Shown here piece after piece: positions 18,401-27,509 of a DNA stretch of 64,000 bases. The stretch is taken from the NCBI GenBank assembly GCA_024343425.1, contig BRLC01000025.1:186001-250000 (forward strand), read 5' to 3'. This DNA comes from Rhizobiaceae bacterium MnEN-MB40S (GTDB lineage: Bacteria; Pseudomonadota; Alphaproteobacteria; Rhizobiales; Rhizobiaceae). The position numbers and the translations under genes were made by a program. The notes beneath the pieces are model-generated. The model did not search any database and had not been told where the DNA came from. It was given only the letters and a program-made list of their open reading frames with translations. How positions within the stretch are numbered: the first letter of the stretch is position 1; the number at the start of each line of letters is the position of its first letter.

Positions 18401-19647
18401 GAACGCGCATTCACATTGATGTCCGTCGAACTTCCCGTAATGCGCAGATCGGTCAGCGACCGGGCGTCGTCGGAAAGCGATGCGACCGCGGCTTCAAGCC
18501 GCCATTGCGCGTCGTCCATTGACCCCTTGAGCGCCGTGGTCATCTGCACATGCCCGACGGTGACGGACGCATTGTCGTCGAGCTGGAACATCACATCCGA
18601 ACCCGGCATGCCGAATTCGAGACTGGCCTGCATGTCGACCGCGTTGCTGTCCGGCAGCACATGACCGGCGGCGCTGAGCGAGGCGAGCTGCGACTTGACG
18701 CTCAGCGTATCGATGCGAAGCGTGTTGTCGCTCGCCCGGGTCACATCCACCTTGATGTCCGTTTCGCCGGCGAGCACCGGTTTGAATTGCTGCGGCGCCA
18801 GTCGCGCCAGTTGTCCAGCCAGGGCGCCTGAAACCTGCTGGCGCTCCTGCGTCCAGGAAAGCGCCACCGAACCCGAAACCGTTTCTTCGCCGTCGAGGCT
18901 CACCGAAATCTGGGATTGCCAGTTGTCGAGCGGCCCGTCGCCTTTGATCCGCGCATCGACCGACGGCAGGCCGTAAATATCCAGAGTGCGCGCAAGGAGC
19001 CCGTCGCGAGGTTCGCTGACGGACAGATCCAGCTTCAGCTCGTTGGTGTCCGGCGCCAGTTTCCAGTCGGCCTTGATGTCGCCCTGCGCGCCATCGGTGC
19101 GCAGGAGCTCGAGATTGCCGGCGATATTGACCGGAGCGTCGTCAAGCATGGCGGCGCCGGTCAGTTGCAGCGTGGCGGCCTCGCCGATGACCGGCTCCCC
19201 GAGCCTGATTTCGCGAACGAAAATATTCTGAATGTCGGCGCGGATGGCAGGCAGCGAGAAACCGCCGCCATCGCTTGGCGCGGGTTCGGCCTCCGGATTG
19301 CCCTGCGGCAGTCTTGCCAGGTCGATCATGTCGGCTGAAAGCCCGGCCGCCTGGATATTCACCGTCAGGAGCGGCAGGAGCGCGAGTTCCGCCTGAACAT
19401 CCGCAACGGTCAGCCAAACGCCTTCACGGTCGGCTATCGTTACCTTTTCCACCGAAGGCCTGCCGGAGAGAACGCCGTCGATACCGGTTATCTCGATTGT
19501 CTGATCATCGTTGCTGGCGACGGAGTTGACGACCGAGGCGACAAGATCGAGACCCGGACGCGTCCCGAGCAGCCCGAACACCGCCGCGACCAGCACGATG
19601 ATCACGATGCAGAGGCCAAGCAGAATGCGCGTAAGAATCTTCATCAT
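15445..19647 (-). CDS. tamB: translocation and assembly module subunit TamB (DUF490)
   Basis: A 1400-residue AsmA-like protein anchored in the inner membrane by one N-terminal helix (ILTRILLGLCIVIIVLVAAV). A long beta-rich periplasmic body spans to the outer membrane, and the C-terminal TamB domain ends ...GIDGNTKAGIFYERDYK. TamB acts with TamA in outer-membrane protein insertion and in phospholipid transport between membranes. The frame is open to a GTG at 19692, but ATG 19647 has AAGGTAGG six bases ahead and sits right at the signal anchor, so I prefer it. It starts 62 bp after the tamA stop. Confidence 0.94.
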   Translation of the reverse strand: MMKILTRILLGLCIVIIVLVAAVFGLLGTRPGLDLVASVVNSVASNDDQTIEITGIDGVLSGRPSVEKVTIADREGVWLTVADVQAELALLPLLTVNIQAAGLSADMIDLARLPQGNPEAEPAPSDGGGFSLPAIRADIQNIFVREIRLGEPVIGEAATLQLTGAAMLDDAPVNIAGNLELLRTDGAQGDIKADWKLAPDTNELKLDLSVSEPRDGLLARTLDIYGLPSVDARIKGDGPLDNWQSQISVSLDGEETVSGSVALSWTQERQQVSGALAGQLARLAPQQFKPVLAGETDIKVDVTRASDNTLRIDTLSVKSQLASLSAAGHVLPDSNAVDMQASLEFGMPGSDVMFQLDDNASVTVGHVQMTTALKGSMDDAQWRLEAAVASLSDDARSLTDLRITGSSTDINVNARSGSAVVKLDIGSLNSGQADVADLVDGPASMTLQANLNGDRLDLQDIQFALNQVRGALKGDVDLADLSLSLALRANVPAQKEGLARQLFGGQALDISGNLARNGEGLLSFSNLDVKSGNLMLGGKGQLSSSALEFDGDVALRDLSALNADVAGSVQADVRLSGSPEDPSFEITARGRDVVVLENALENLVLTAQGRNAVSDLAADIKLDGRYNEQPLSIVADVSRGSGPIPLISNLKVDIPGVTASGGLQPNADGVVTGELDVDVTSLEELAPLMLRDDLAGKLTGKVVFADNDSRQTVNAKFSTDRLDAAGVVVQSMTADLNVSVLPDGLGMLADVRAGQIDAQGQKITDAVIKASGDLDKMPLSISANVADSPVRVSGWVSMVDNVTTIALDEAKGTYSNIPLNLTQPIEIRITGETTQLPEIALQIGQGTATISGTAGDQLAVDVKIERLPLSIIDNVAATGMGPQGTLSATAKITGASSDPTVDYQVNVESLSTEITRSIQAPALSIDSSGTFAGMVLNTTSRAFGGGLELNANGSVNLSGDSPQLDISLQGAAPFAFAGLALASSGVQLNGVANVSLSVSGSAANPNLSGQISTSGATFIEDTAQLVIRDIATTIDFTAARATISSLSGRLGQNGKISGSGYVDLDAGAGFPADIQVSLDDGVYSDGEIVTAEFDAKMHINGPVATTGALDGTVDIRRMDITVPDTLPSSIPLVDVKHINPPAAVARQTQEITGGGSSSSSSDDTGGLQLDLTVNAPGRIFLRGRGMDAEFRGNIEVVGSVGNPRATGDFEMVRGRINVLTKRFDFDHGKIIFTGPLDPTLDFETATTQGGVTFSVNVDGTASSPQITFSSSPEMPQDEVLAQLFFGKGVSNLSAIQIAQLAGAIAEISGAGGGGGLFGSLRNFTGLDDIDIQSGGADGETTVGIGRYLNDRTYLNVEKGLTGDSGRVRIDVELTDHLKLRGEAGIDGNTKAGIFYERDYK

Positions 19648-19709
19648 GCCTACCTTGTAAGGCTCAATAGCGGCGACACTATATCGATTCACTCAATCAA
19701 TGGTAACGA

Positions 19710-21635
19710 TCAGAACGCCTGACCCAATCCGAGATAGATCCCGTAGGAGGGTTCGTCCCTGATCTGTTCCAGCGGGATGGCGAAATCCATGCGCAACGGA
19801 CCGACCGGCGTATTGTAGCGCACGCCGGCGCCGACGCCGGTGTACCATTGGCCGCCATCGCCCGGGGTCGACGACGAGAAAGCGCCGCCGGTGTCAACGA
19901 AAAAGGCAAGGCCAAAATTCTCGGTCAGTCCGACGCGGGCTTCAACCGACGCCTCGATCAGCGACAAGCCGCCGATCAGTTCGTTATCGCTGTCGCGCGG
20001 GCTCGCCGCCTGATAGGCGTAACCGCGGATCGAACCGCCGCCGCCGGCAAAGAACAGCCGGTCGGGAGGCACCTCGGATATGCCAGCGCCGACGATCGTG
20101 CCGGCGGCAAGGCGGCCTGCGAGGACGAATGTCCGGGCCTCGTTCAGCGCCTGATACGCGCTGAAGACTGCCTTTGTCTTGAAGAAGGACGCGGAATCTT
20201 CGAAATCGAAGGCCGGCTCTCCATAGAGCACGAAACGCATGCCCTTTGTAGGATTGAGCTTGTCGTCCCTGGTGTCCCAGGTCAGTTCCAGCGGCGTCGA
20301 AACGATCAGCGATCGCGACGGATAGACGGTTTCCGTAAAGTCCGCATATTCGATATCCAGCGCGGCCTTGCCGGAAACCGTGTCGGTGAATTCCCGTTCG
20401 AGCGCGAAGTTGGCGGAAACGGATTTTTTCAAATAGGCGTCGTTGTCGAGAAGCTCGGCCTCGAGTTTCGTGCTGAATGTCGTCAGCGGTCCGAAGACAC
20501 CGGGCTTCGAGAAAATCATCGCGGCGCGATAATCCAGATCGGTTTCGAGATTGTCGCGGCCGACGCCCTGCATGGAGGCTTCAAACCGCAGAGACTCCGC
20601 GCGGCCGAACAGGTTCCTGTTCACCCAGAACGCCTCACCGCCAAGGCCATCCTGCGTGGCGGCGGTCAGACCGATGCCGAAGCCCTTCGGATCGCGCTCA
20701 CTCACCGTGATCGTGATCGGGACGGATCCGTCGGGATCGGGAGCGCTCGCTTCCTCTACGACGACGCTGGAGAACACGCCCAGCGCGCGAAGCCGCTTGC
20801 TGGCGTCGGCAAGGTCTTTCGGACTGAAGATCGCGCCGCGCTTGATATTCGCCTGCTGGATGATGAAATCCGGCTCTATGTCGACGGCGCCCACCACTTT
20901 CACGTCACCGAAAACCGCCTTTATGCCCGTATCGAGACGCAATTTGACTTCCAGCAGATCGTTGTTGTGGTTAGCGACAAGTTCCTGGTCCGAAATCTTC
21001 GCAAAGGCGTAGCCCTTGTCGCGCCAGGCGCTCACAACCCTCGATGCGGCCTGGGCTACCCGACCGGATTTAGCGACCTCGCCCGGGACCACGCCATACT
21101 CCGAAAGGTCCACCGTCTCGCCGTCCGAGGCGACGACATCCGCCGGGGCAAAATGGAACAAAGGCCCGGTCTTGACATGGATCACGACATTGACGGTTCC
21201 AGCCCTGTCCAGGCCGGCGTCGATCGGGACGATTTCATACGGACGACCGTTTACGAGGATCGAAGCCGTGCCGCCGTAATAGCCCAGCGAATACAATGTT
21301 GCGACGAGCCGCCTCTGGTCATTGTGCGCGCGGGTCAGAAGCCCGATCGTGCCGGAGGGCGGCTTGGTTTCTTCCGCGAGCAGAAGCGACGAAGATTCGA
21401 GATCCGATTTGATCTCCTCGTTGTCGACGCTGAGTTCAACCTTGTAGGTGACAGGATCGGGGACGGGTTCGACTTCTTCGACCGCCTCCTGTTTCTTGCC
21501 CCACAGATGGATCCCGAAAAGCTCGAACGCAAACGCCGCCTGAGGAACAGGAATCAAGCCGGCGCAAAGCATCGCGGCGAGACAATGTCTGCCCCTGGAA
21601 TGCGCCCGTTCAGACATGGTTCGGCGGCCCGTCAT
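19710..21635 (-). CDS. tamA: outer-membrane assembly protein TamA (BamA superfamily)
   Basis: A 641-residue Omp85-type protein with a signal peptide (CLAAMLCAGLIPVPQAAFA), POTRA repeats in the first half (PYEIVPIDAGLDRAGTVNV and SPKDLADASKRLRALGVFSS regions) and a C-terminal surface-antigen barrel. The barrel shows FFAGGGGSIRGYAYQ, the conserved RGY segment, and ends in a typical beta strand with terminal Phe (YGIYLGLGQAF). It works with TamB, encoded just downstream. The frame runs up to 21851 without stops, but the signal peptide places the start at ATG 21635 or 21617. Confidence 0.93.
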   Translation of the reverse strand: MTGRRTMSERAHSRGRHCLAAMLCAGLIPVPQAAFAFELFGIHLWGKKQEAVEEVEPVPDPVTYKVELSVDNEEIKSDLESSSLLLAEETKPPSGTIGLLTRAHNDQRRLVATLYSLGYYGGTASILVNGRPYEIVPIDAGLDRAGTVNVVIHVKTGPLFHFAPADVVASDGETVDLSEYGVVPGEVAKSGRVAQAASRVVSAWRDKGYAFAKISDQELVANHNNDLLEVKLRLDTGIKAVFGDVKVVGAVDIEPDFIIQQANIKRGAIFSPKDLADASKRLRALGVFSSVVVEEASAPDPDGSVPITITVSERDPKGFGIGLTAATQDGLGGEAFWVNRNLFGRAESLRFEASMQGVGRDNLETDLDYRAAMIFSKPGVFGPLTTFSTKLEAELLDNDAYLKKSVSANFALEREFTDTVSGKAALDIEYADFTETVYPSRSLIVSTPLELTWDTRDDKLNPTKGMRFVLYGEPAFDFEDSASFFKTKAVFSAYQALNEARTFVLAGRLAAGTIVGAGISEVPPDRLFFAGGGGSIRGYAYQAASPRDSDNELIGGLSLIEASVEARVGLTENFGLAFFVDTGGAFSSSTPGDGGQWYTGVGAGVRYNTPVGPLRMDFAIPLEQIRDEPSYGIYLGLGQAF

Positions 21636-21945
21636 CGATTTATCAGTGCGGCTTGGAGCAAGTATTCCTGAAGTCTGGAAACAAACCCGTGCTGACCCTT
21701 CCCTGTACGCGATACGTCGCCCATTCGCTCTCGCAAACGGTGTTTTTTCAATCATTAACCGGGAAGTCGGCTTTCGGCCAGTACCCGGAACGCAATACTC
21801 ATCCGGCGCAAACAACAATTGTGTCTGCCATATTCGGTGATTGAACAACAATAGAATTAAGAAATCACCAATTCCTAACCATAGTTCTTTTCAGAAAAAT
21901 GACTATGAATCTCGCTGATTTCTCAATCGGATACTGTATTCAGGG
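21636..21945. other. non-coding gap upstream of tamA
   Basis: About 310 bp between tamA and the stop of the upstream ThDP-enzyme gene. The tamA frame stays open to 21851 without signal-peptide character. The part from 21841 to 21930 is AT-rich and probably holds the tamA promoter. I see no hairpin with a T-tract and no other gene. Confidence 0.5.
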
Positions 21946-23691
21946 TTACAGCGAAGCCTTGATTTCGTCCTTCCAGTTGTCCCACTGGCTTTCATCGCCC
22001 TTCAACATCAGGATGCCTTCCTTGACCTTCACAAGGCCGAAGCCCCAGGCCTGATTAATCTCGATGTGCGGCGGCATGGCGAACTCGCCGGACGTGACGA
22101 TCGCATCGATGATGAAGGGTTTGTCGGACGCTGCGGCCTTTTCGATGGCGGGAATGACCTGATCAGCGTCTTCAACACGAACGCCGTCTCCGCCGCAGAT
22201 CTTCGCGTATTCGGCAAAGTCCGGATTCTGCAGGTGCGTGGCGTTCCTGTTGTAGGCGTAGCCCGCGACCTCCATCTCCATTTTGACGAAACCCAGTTCG
22301 GAATTGTTGAAGATGATCACCTTGAGCGGCCAGTCATAGCGCACGGCGGTCACGAAATCCTGCATGGCCATACCAAAACCGCCATCGCCGCACAGCGACC
22401 ACACCTGACGTTTGGGATTGAGCGCAATCGCGCCGAGCGCGGACGGCAGGCCGGAACCGAGGGAGCCGTGATTGAAGGCGCTGACCATGCGGCGCTCGCC
22501 CTTCAAACGCATCTGACGCGCCAGCCAAACGGTGCATTCGCCGACATCGGCCGCGAAAACCGCATCGTCGTCCGCGATGTCCGACACGGCCTTGGCGAAC
22601 AGTTGAGGATGCAATGGCTTGGAGGTGCGTTCCGGCGATCCCTGCTCCTCCATTGCTTTCAACCATTTCGACGAGCGCTTTTTCTGCTTGTCGAAGAAAT
22701 CGGCGTCCGACTTGTCCTTTACCAGCGGCGCGAGCAGCGCGACCGTTTCCTTGATCGTGCCGATCAGCCCCACCGTCACATTTGTCCGCCTGCCGACATT
22801 TTCGGCGCGGCAATCCACCTGGACGACCTCGATGCCGCCGGGAATGAACCACTCATAGGGAAAGTCGGTTCCCAGCATCACCAGGACGTCGCAGTCCCGC
22901 ACGCTGTGATAGCCGCCCGGATTGCCCAGGAGGCCCGTCATGCCGACCACGGGACCGTCATCATAGTCGAAGACTTCCTTGCCCTTGAGAGTATGGGTGA
23001 TCGGCGCGTGAATGCGTTTGGCGAGCTCCACGATTTCGTCTCGCGCGCCGTGGCAGCCGTGACCGCAGAAGAACGCCACTTTTTTGCCCTGATTGATCAG
23101 GTCGGCGGCGCGTTCGATTTCCTCCTGCGGCGGGATGATCGCCGAAGGTTTCGTCACGAAATGGAAGTCCTTGCGGATTTCAGGCACTTTCTGTTCGGTG
23201 ACGTCGATGGGCAATTCGATGCGCACGACCTCGCGCTCGATCAGCGCTTTCTGGATCGCCATCTGCATCAACCGCGGCGCCGCCTCGGCCGTGTGAATAA
23301 TCGCCTGAAAGCCGCAGACGTCGTCGAACATCTTCTCCAGGTTCACTTCCTGGTGGTAGTTCGTGCTGCGCTCCTTGTGGGCGACCTGACCGGTGATCGC
23401 AACAACGCCCGCCCGTTCCTTCTTCGCGTTATAGAGACCGTTTATCAGGTGCAAAGCGCCCGGGCCGACCGTGCCTGCGCACACGCCTATTCCGCCGCTC
23501 AGCGCCGCCTGGCTGTAGGCCGCATAGGCGGCGTTCTCTTCATGGCGCACGCCGAACCACTCGAAGCGCCCGTCTCCGCGGATCGCCTCGAGGAACGGAT
23601 TGAGCGCATCGCCGGTAACGCCGAAAATGTGGCGGGCTCCGGCATGAGCGAGGTTATCCAGCAGAACTTCACAAACATTCTTCGACGCCAT
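21946..23691 (-). CDS. PoxB-like thiamine-diphosphate enzyme (pyruvate dehydrogenase/oxidase type)
   Basis: A 581-residue member of the acetolactate synthase/pyruvate oxidase family. The N-terminal Pyr domain has the catalytic Glu in VRHEENAAYAAYSQA, the middle domain shows VVGMTGLLGNPGGY, and the C-terminal PP domain has the ThDP motif (CGDGGFGM ... IIFNNSELG). The single-gene layout and the absence of an ilvH-like partner favour a PoxB-type pyruvate decarboxylating enzyme over acetolactate synthase, but substrate is inferred. ATG 23691 has GGAGGA seven bases ahead; ATG 23697 is too close to it. Confidence 0.85.
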   Translation of the reverse strand: MASKNVCEVLLDNLAHAGARHIFGVTGDALNPFLEAIRGDGRFEWFGVRHEENAAYAAYSQAALSGGIGVCAGTVGPGALHLINGLYNAKKERAGVVAITGQVAHKERSTNYHQEVNLEKMFDDVCGFQAIIHTAEAAPRLMQMAIQKALIEREVVRIELPIDVTEQKVPEIRKDFHFVTKPSAIIPPQEEIERAADLINQGKKVAFFCGHGCHGARDEIVELAKRIHAPITHTLKGKEVFDYDDGPVVGMTGLLGNPGGYHSVRDCDVLVMLGTDFPYEWFIPGGIEVVQVDCRAENVGRRTNVTVGLIGTIKETVALLAPLVKDKSDADFFDKQKKRSSKWLKAMEEQGSPERTSKPLHPQLFAKAVSDIADDDAVFAADVGECTVWLARQMRLKGERRMVSAFNHGSLGSGLPSALGAIALNPKRQVWSLCGDGGFGMAMQDFVTAVRYDWPLKVIIFNNSELGFVKMEMEVAGYAYNRNATHLQNPDFAEYAKICGGDGVRVEDADQVIPAIEKAAASDKPFIIDAIVTSGEFAMPPHIEINQAWGFGLVKVKEGILMLKGDESQWDNWKDEIKASL

Positions 23692-23886
23692 TTTCATTCC
23701 TCCAGTTTGATTTGTTAGCAACCTATTGATGAAGAGTTACCGAATTATCCATCTTGCCGGACACTATAGACCAATTGCGCCGACACGAAATTGCGAGACA
23801 TTGCAACCATACTCGTTCTTGACGGAACAGGCGCGCCCCTTCATGTGTATCTCACCGCCAACCAAGCATGAACGAGGACTATCGGG

Positions 23887-24315
23887 ATGAGTGAACCGGC
23901 CTATGACGATCAGAACATCTTCGCGAAGATTCTTCGTGGCGAACTGCCCTGCCACAAGGTTTTCGAGGACGACGACACACTGGTTTTCATGGACATCATG
24001 CCTCGCGGACCCGGACATTGCCTGGTCATTCCGAAGAACCCGGCGCGCAATATTCTCGATATCGCGCCTGAGGACTACGCCAGCGTAGGAAAAACCGTCC
24101 AGCGGATGGCGCGGGCCTGCAAGAAGGCGTTCGCGGCCGACGGCGTGACCATCCAGCAATTCAACGAATCAGCCGGCGGACAAGTGGTGTTCCACCTGCA
24201 TGTCCACGTTATTCCGCGTTTCGAGGGCGTCGCCCTCCTCCCGCCCGCCTCGCAGCAGGGCGACGCGGACGAACTCAAGGCCAACGCGGCAAAGATCGCC
24301 GCCGCAGTCGATTAA
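23887..24315 (+). CDS. HIT (histidine triad) family hydrolase
   Basis: A 142-residue HIT protein related to HinT, a nucleoside phosphoramidate hydrolase acting on AMP-lysine or AMP-NH2 type substrates. The triad is H103-x-H105-x-H107 in VFHLHVHVIPR, with the N-terminal NIFAKILRGELPCHKVFED and MPRGPGHCLVIPK strands typical of the family. The C-terminus is slightly longer than E. coli HinT. Its stop overlaps the stop of the convergent CBS gene by three bases. Confidence 0.94.
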   Translation: MSEPAYDDQNIFAKILRGELPCHKVFEDDDTLVFMDIMPRGPGHCLVIPKNPARNILDIAPEDYASVGKTVQRMARACKKAFAADGVTIQQFNESAGGQVVFHLHVHVIPRFEGVALLPPASQQGDADELKANAAKIAAAVD

Positions 24316-24740
24316 CTGGCGATATAGGCCTTGATTTCCTCGGCTTCGCGCTCGACCTGTTCGATGCGCAGGCGCACGACGTCGCCGATCGAGACGAGGC
24401 CTCCCAGTTTTCCGTCGACCTCGACCGGCAGGTGACGGAACCGTCCCTGCGTCATCATCTCCATCAACTGATTGACCGAATGGGTCTCGCTGCAGACCTT
24501 TACATTCGCTGTCATGGCGGATGAGACCGGTCCGGACATCGCGTCAACCCCCTTGGCGGCCAGCGCGCGCACAATATCGCGTTCCGACAGGATTCCGCAG
24601 ATCCTGTTGGACTTGTCGACGACGACGACGGCGCCGATCTTGTATTCCGCCAGCCTGGCGTTGGCTTCCGACAGTGAGATTTCAGGCGTGACCGTGATCA
24701 CTTCACGGCCTTTCTGATCGAGTATTGCCTTGACTGTCAT
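24312..24740 (-). CDS. CBS-domain pair protein
   Basis: A 142-residue stand-alone protein made of two CBS motifs (about residues 1-60 and 70-130). The first is visible in KIGAVVVVDKSNRICGILSERDIVRAL and the second in GRFRHLPVEVDGKLGGLVSIGD. CBS pairs bind adenine nucleotides and act as energy or redox sensors; the partner here is unknown. ATG 24740 has GGAGA seven bases ahead. The frame is open upstream to 24845, but that part has no family character. Confidence 0.9.
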   Translation of the reverse strand: MTVKAILDQKGREVITVTPEISLSEANARLAEYKIGAVVVVDKSNRICGILSERDIVRALAAKGVDAMSGPVSSAMTANVKVCSETHSVNQLMEMMTQGRFRHLPVEVDGKLGGLVSIGDVVRLRIEQVEREAEEIKAYIAS

Positions 24741-24922
24741 GGGTGTCTCCTCACTCACATTCGTTACGGCGGCATCCTTTCCCGGCCGCTGTATCGGCGC
24801 ATCAGTCATCATATCGTGCGCGCAGCCGCGGCGAATTGCAAGCAAATGGTAACGTGCGAGCCAATCTCGAATTCTTCGTGAAACGAAATGAAATGTGAGA
24901 CTTAAACCATTCCGCCAAAGGT

Positions 24923-25681
24923 TCAGGCGGCAGGTTTGAAATGCGGCCCGACGTCAAAGAACCGAAATACGAAGAAGCCGAAGAGAAAGCCGCCGACATG
25001 CGCTTCCCAGGCGATCTGGGCATCAGGGCCCGGTCCGCCCAGCAGGCCGAAGGCGGCAATCGCGTTGATTGCAAACCATATCACCACGTAAGTGATCACC
25101 GTGCGGTTCGCGAGGGTTTCCTGCAGCGTCTGATAAGGCAGCCTGTGCGCATTGAGGCGATTGAAGCCGCCGTGCCTGGGGAAGGCGAAACGCGCCGCAG
25201 CGCCCATGAGAGCCGAGATCACGCCGGAGGCGCCGATCATCGGCGCGCCGCTCTCCTTGTGAAACAGGAAATACAGCCCCGCCGACGCCATAGCCGACAG
25301 AATCCAGAATATGACGAATCGCTGCGTTCCTATTCGACGCGCGACAACCGCGCCGAAGGCGATGAGCCAGAGCGTGTTGACGATCAAGTGCGCGAAATTC
25401 GCGTGAAGCAATGAATAGGTGACCGGCGTCCAGAAAGCAGCCGGATCGGTAAACAGCGACACGGATTCATAGCGTATCGGAATAAAGGCGCCATGAATGA
25501 GAACGAAAATATTCTGATCCTGCGTAAGGACATAGGCCCTGGCGACATGGATGAACCACATCGCGAATGTCGCCCAGGTGACGACTGCGGGCAGATTGAA
25601 AATCGGCTGTCGCGGCGGTCGCCCGCTCGACCAGTCGCCTGCAGGACCGTTGTTTTCCAGATCCGGCTGTCTCTCCGCCAT
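24923..25681 (-). CDS. rhomboid-family intramembrane serine protease
   Basis: A 252-residue polytopic protein with about six helices. The catalytic serine is S152 in GASG and the catalytic histidine is H228 in AHVGGFLFG. The HLIVN motif near 98-102 supplies the conserved His and Asn of helix 2. Rhomboids cut membrane proteins within or near the membrane. A soluble N-terminal stretch of about 28 residues carries prolines and arginines. No substrate candidate is obvious nearby. Confidence 0.93.
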   Translation of the reverse strand: MAERQPDLENNGPAGDWSSGRPPRQPIFNLPAVVTWATFAMWFIHVARAYVLTQDQNIFVLIHGAFIPIRYESVSLFTDPAAFWTPVTYSLLHANFAHLIVNTLWLIAFGAVVARRIGTQRFVIFWILSAMASAGLYFLFHKESGAPMIGASGVISALMGAAARFAFPRHGGFNRLNAHRLPYQTLQETLANRTVITYVVIWFAINAIAAFGLLGGPGPDAQIAWEAHVGGFLFGFFVFRFFDVGPHFKPAA

Positions 25682-25973
25682 GATACGCGCCTTTCACACT
25701 CAATCGGACTTAGCTAGTATTCCGTTCGGCGCAAAAAAAGAAGCGGCTCGACAAAACGCGTACAGGCAGCCGGCTGGACGGCAAACGCGCGCCAATAAAT
25801 TGTTAACCAAGATGAATAATACCAGTTTGCAACCATTGATATTTTACCTGATGGACTTCTATTTATAATTGTATCGTTTCCATCGATAACATCTATTACC
25901 GGTTGTTAACGGTTGAGCATAGATATATAGTACAACGGTGGCTGGGTCCCACCCTTTCAAGGATCAGTATTCC
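25682..25973. promoter_or_regulatory. AT-rich divergent control region of the rhomboid and PilZ genes
   Basis: A 292-bp gap, clearly AT-rich from about 25790 to 25940. It holds two GTTAAC sites (25802-25807 and 25905-25910), the second inside GGTTGTTAACGGTTG, and TATATAGTA near 25926 that could serve as a -10 for the PilZ gene. No gene is visible. Confidence 0.35.
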
Positions 25974-26585
25974 ATGCAAACGACGAGGCCAACATTGGAG
26001 CGCATTATCACGCCTGATCCCGAGGGAAATGGATACAAGGTAGTCGCCCTCGACCTCGGCGGGCGGCTCATGTGTGCGGATTTCAATGAATATCAATGCG
26101 TTGCGGTAGAAATGTCTCCCTTCGAGGCCTATTTTCGCTGTGCGGCCAGGCCACAAAACCAGGAGAGAATTATCGCCTATATCGACCATATTGGACGGGT
26201 CGAAGGCAAGGTCTCCGCGCTGACCGAAGACGGCTTCCGAATCAAGATCAAGGCGACCGAAAGAAAGCGGCAAAAACTCGCGGCGCAGTTGAACTGGTTC
26301 GCAAACCGCAACGAAATGGGCGTAGCCGAAGATCGGCGGCATGAGCGGATTGTTCCGCGCGATCCGAATGCGGAAATCAAACTCGCCGACGGCGACACCT
26401 ATCCCTGTCGTATCGTGGACCTTTCGATGTCCGGCGCCGCAATCGAGATCGAGGCCAGGCCTGCGCTCGGTTCGCATGTCATTCTCGGAAACATGCGCGG
26501 CCGCGTCGTGCGCCATTTCGATGACGGCATCGCCATCGAATTCGCCACCATCCAGCCGCCGGAAGCGCTGGAAAATTACATCTGA
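25974..26585 (+). CDS. PilZ-domain protein (putative c-di-GMP receptor)
   Basis: A 203-residue cytosolic protein. The C-terminal half is a PilZ domain with both ligand motifs: an Arg-rich entry (EDRRHERIVPR, near residue 117-127) and DLSMSGAAIEIE (near 150-161), which in known PilZ proteins wrap c-di-GMP. The N-terminal half looks like a second, degenerate beta-barrel. ATG 25974 follows AAGGAT at a fitting distance; the frame opens earlier at 25938. It ends convergently with the CDF-HlyD cassette, and its effector target is not evident. Confidence 0.87.
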   Translation: MQTTRPTLERIITPDPEGNGYKVVALDLGGRLMCADFNEYQCVAVEMSPFEAYFRCAARPQNQERIIAYIDHIGRVEGKVSALTEDGFRIKIKATERKRQKLAAQLNWFANRNEMGVAEDRRHERIVPRDPNAEIKLADGDTYPCRIVDLSMSGAAIEIEARPALGSHVILGNMRGRVVRHFDDGIAIEFATIQPPEALENYI

Positions 26586-26606
26586 CCTCTGCGTCGGGCG
26601 CGCAAT

Positions 26607-27509
26607 TCAGGAAGCAACGACAACAAGATCGACGGGCGTCTCGAGACTCCGCAGAGCCGATTGCAGTGATTTTCTGTAATTCTCGATATCACCGGTCGTA
26701 GCGTCAGACGCGGTATCGATCGCGACTTCGACAAACAGCCTGTCGCCTCCCCGTCGCGTTCGAAATCCGATCAGCGCGCGTTCGGGAACAGAGGCCTCCA
26801 CCGCCGCGCGCACCGCCTCCATCCTGTCAGGATCGGCCGGCTGGTCGAACAGGCTCGAAAGACCGGCGCTGATCATCCGCAGGCCCCGGCGCAGCATGAG
26901 AAAGACAACAAGCAGCGCTCCGAACGAATCGAGCAGAAGAACGACCCCTGGATCCTTGGCGAACACGGCCAAAGTCAGTGTCACCTGAAGAATGCCGGTG
27001 CCAACGACGGCTCCCCGCCGGGCGCTGAGTTCGGCGCCAAGAACGCCGCCCGTTTCTTCTCTGGCCGCGGCGCGCATGCCGCGCCAGCTGAGCCAGTTGA
27101 TGCAGAAGTTGAGAGCATTGAAGATCGCGGCGACCGAGAGCCCGAGCGGACTGGCTGCGGGACCGTCGCCATCCAGGGCCCGGAATACGCTCTGTCCGAC
27201 CCATAATGCGCCAAGGACCATGCCAAGTCCGACGACAACCCAGGCGAACTGCTCGATCTTTCCCGTGCCGAATTGAAATCCCTTCAACATGTTTCGGTGC
27301 ACGGCGCGCAACAGCCACAACGAATAGTATCCAATGCCAAGGGTGAGCGCTCCGCGCGTCGCCTCGCCCAGCATCGTCAGCGATCCGCTGGCGAGGGCTG
27401 CGGCGATCAACAGGACGACAATGGCCGTGTCGGCGACTTCCGTGATGATCAGAGTTCGCTCTCTTTCGAGCTCGATCGGGGTCGGCGTGCGGCGCCCGCT
27501 GGCGATCAT
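26607..27509 (-). CDS. CDF-fold membrane protein without the usual metal ligands (second copy)
   Basis: A 300-residue protein with about six helices and a C-terminal ferredoxin-like domain (about 220-297), the layout of cation diffusion facilitators. FQFGTGKIEQFAWVVVGLG matches the CDF helix 2-3 signature. The helix 2 and helix 5 acidic/His ligands that bind Zn2+ in active transporters are not seen: helix 2 reads MLGEATRGALTLG and helix 5 reads ELSARRGAVVGTG. It is similar to the protein encoded at 28766-29677. Its start overlaps the HlyD stop by four bases, so the two are translationally coupled. Confidence 0.8.
   Translation of the reverse strand: MIASGRRTPTPIELERERTLIITEVADTAIVVLLIAAALASGSLTMLGEATRGALTLGIGYYSLWLLRAVHRNMLKGFQFGTGKIEQFAWVVVGLGMVLGALWVGQSVFRALDGDGPAASPLGLSVAAIFNALNFCINWLSWRGMRAAAREETGGVLGAELSARRGAVVGTGILQVTLTLAVFAKDPGVVLLLDSFGALLVVFLMLRRGLRMISAGLSSLFDQPADPDRMEAVRAAVEASVPERALIGFRTRRGGDRLFVEVAIDTASDATTGDIENYRKSLQSALRSLETPVDLVVVAS

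Noticed and set aside
19848..21671. A 607-codon plus-strand frame opposite tamA
   Set aside because: Antisense shadow of a well-supported TamA gene; no family features and no start signal.
22066..23718. A 550-codon plus-strand frame opposite the PoxB-like gene
   Set aside because: Shadow frame; the minus-strand ThDP enzyme has full motifs and a good ribosome-binding site.
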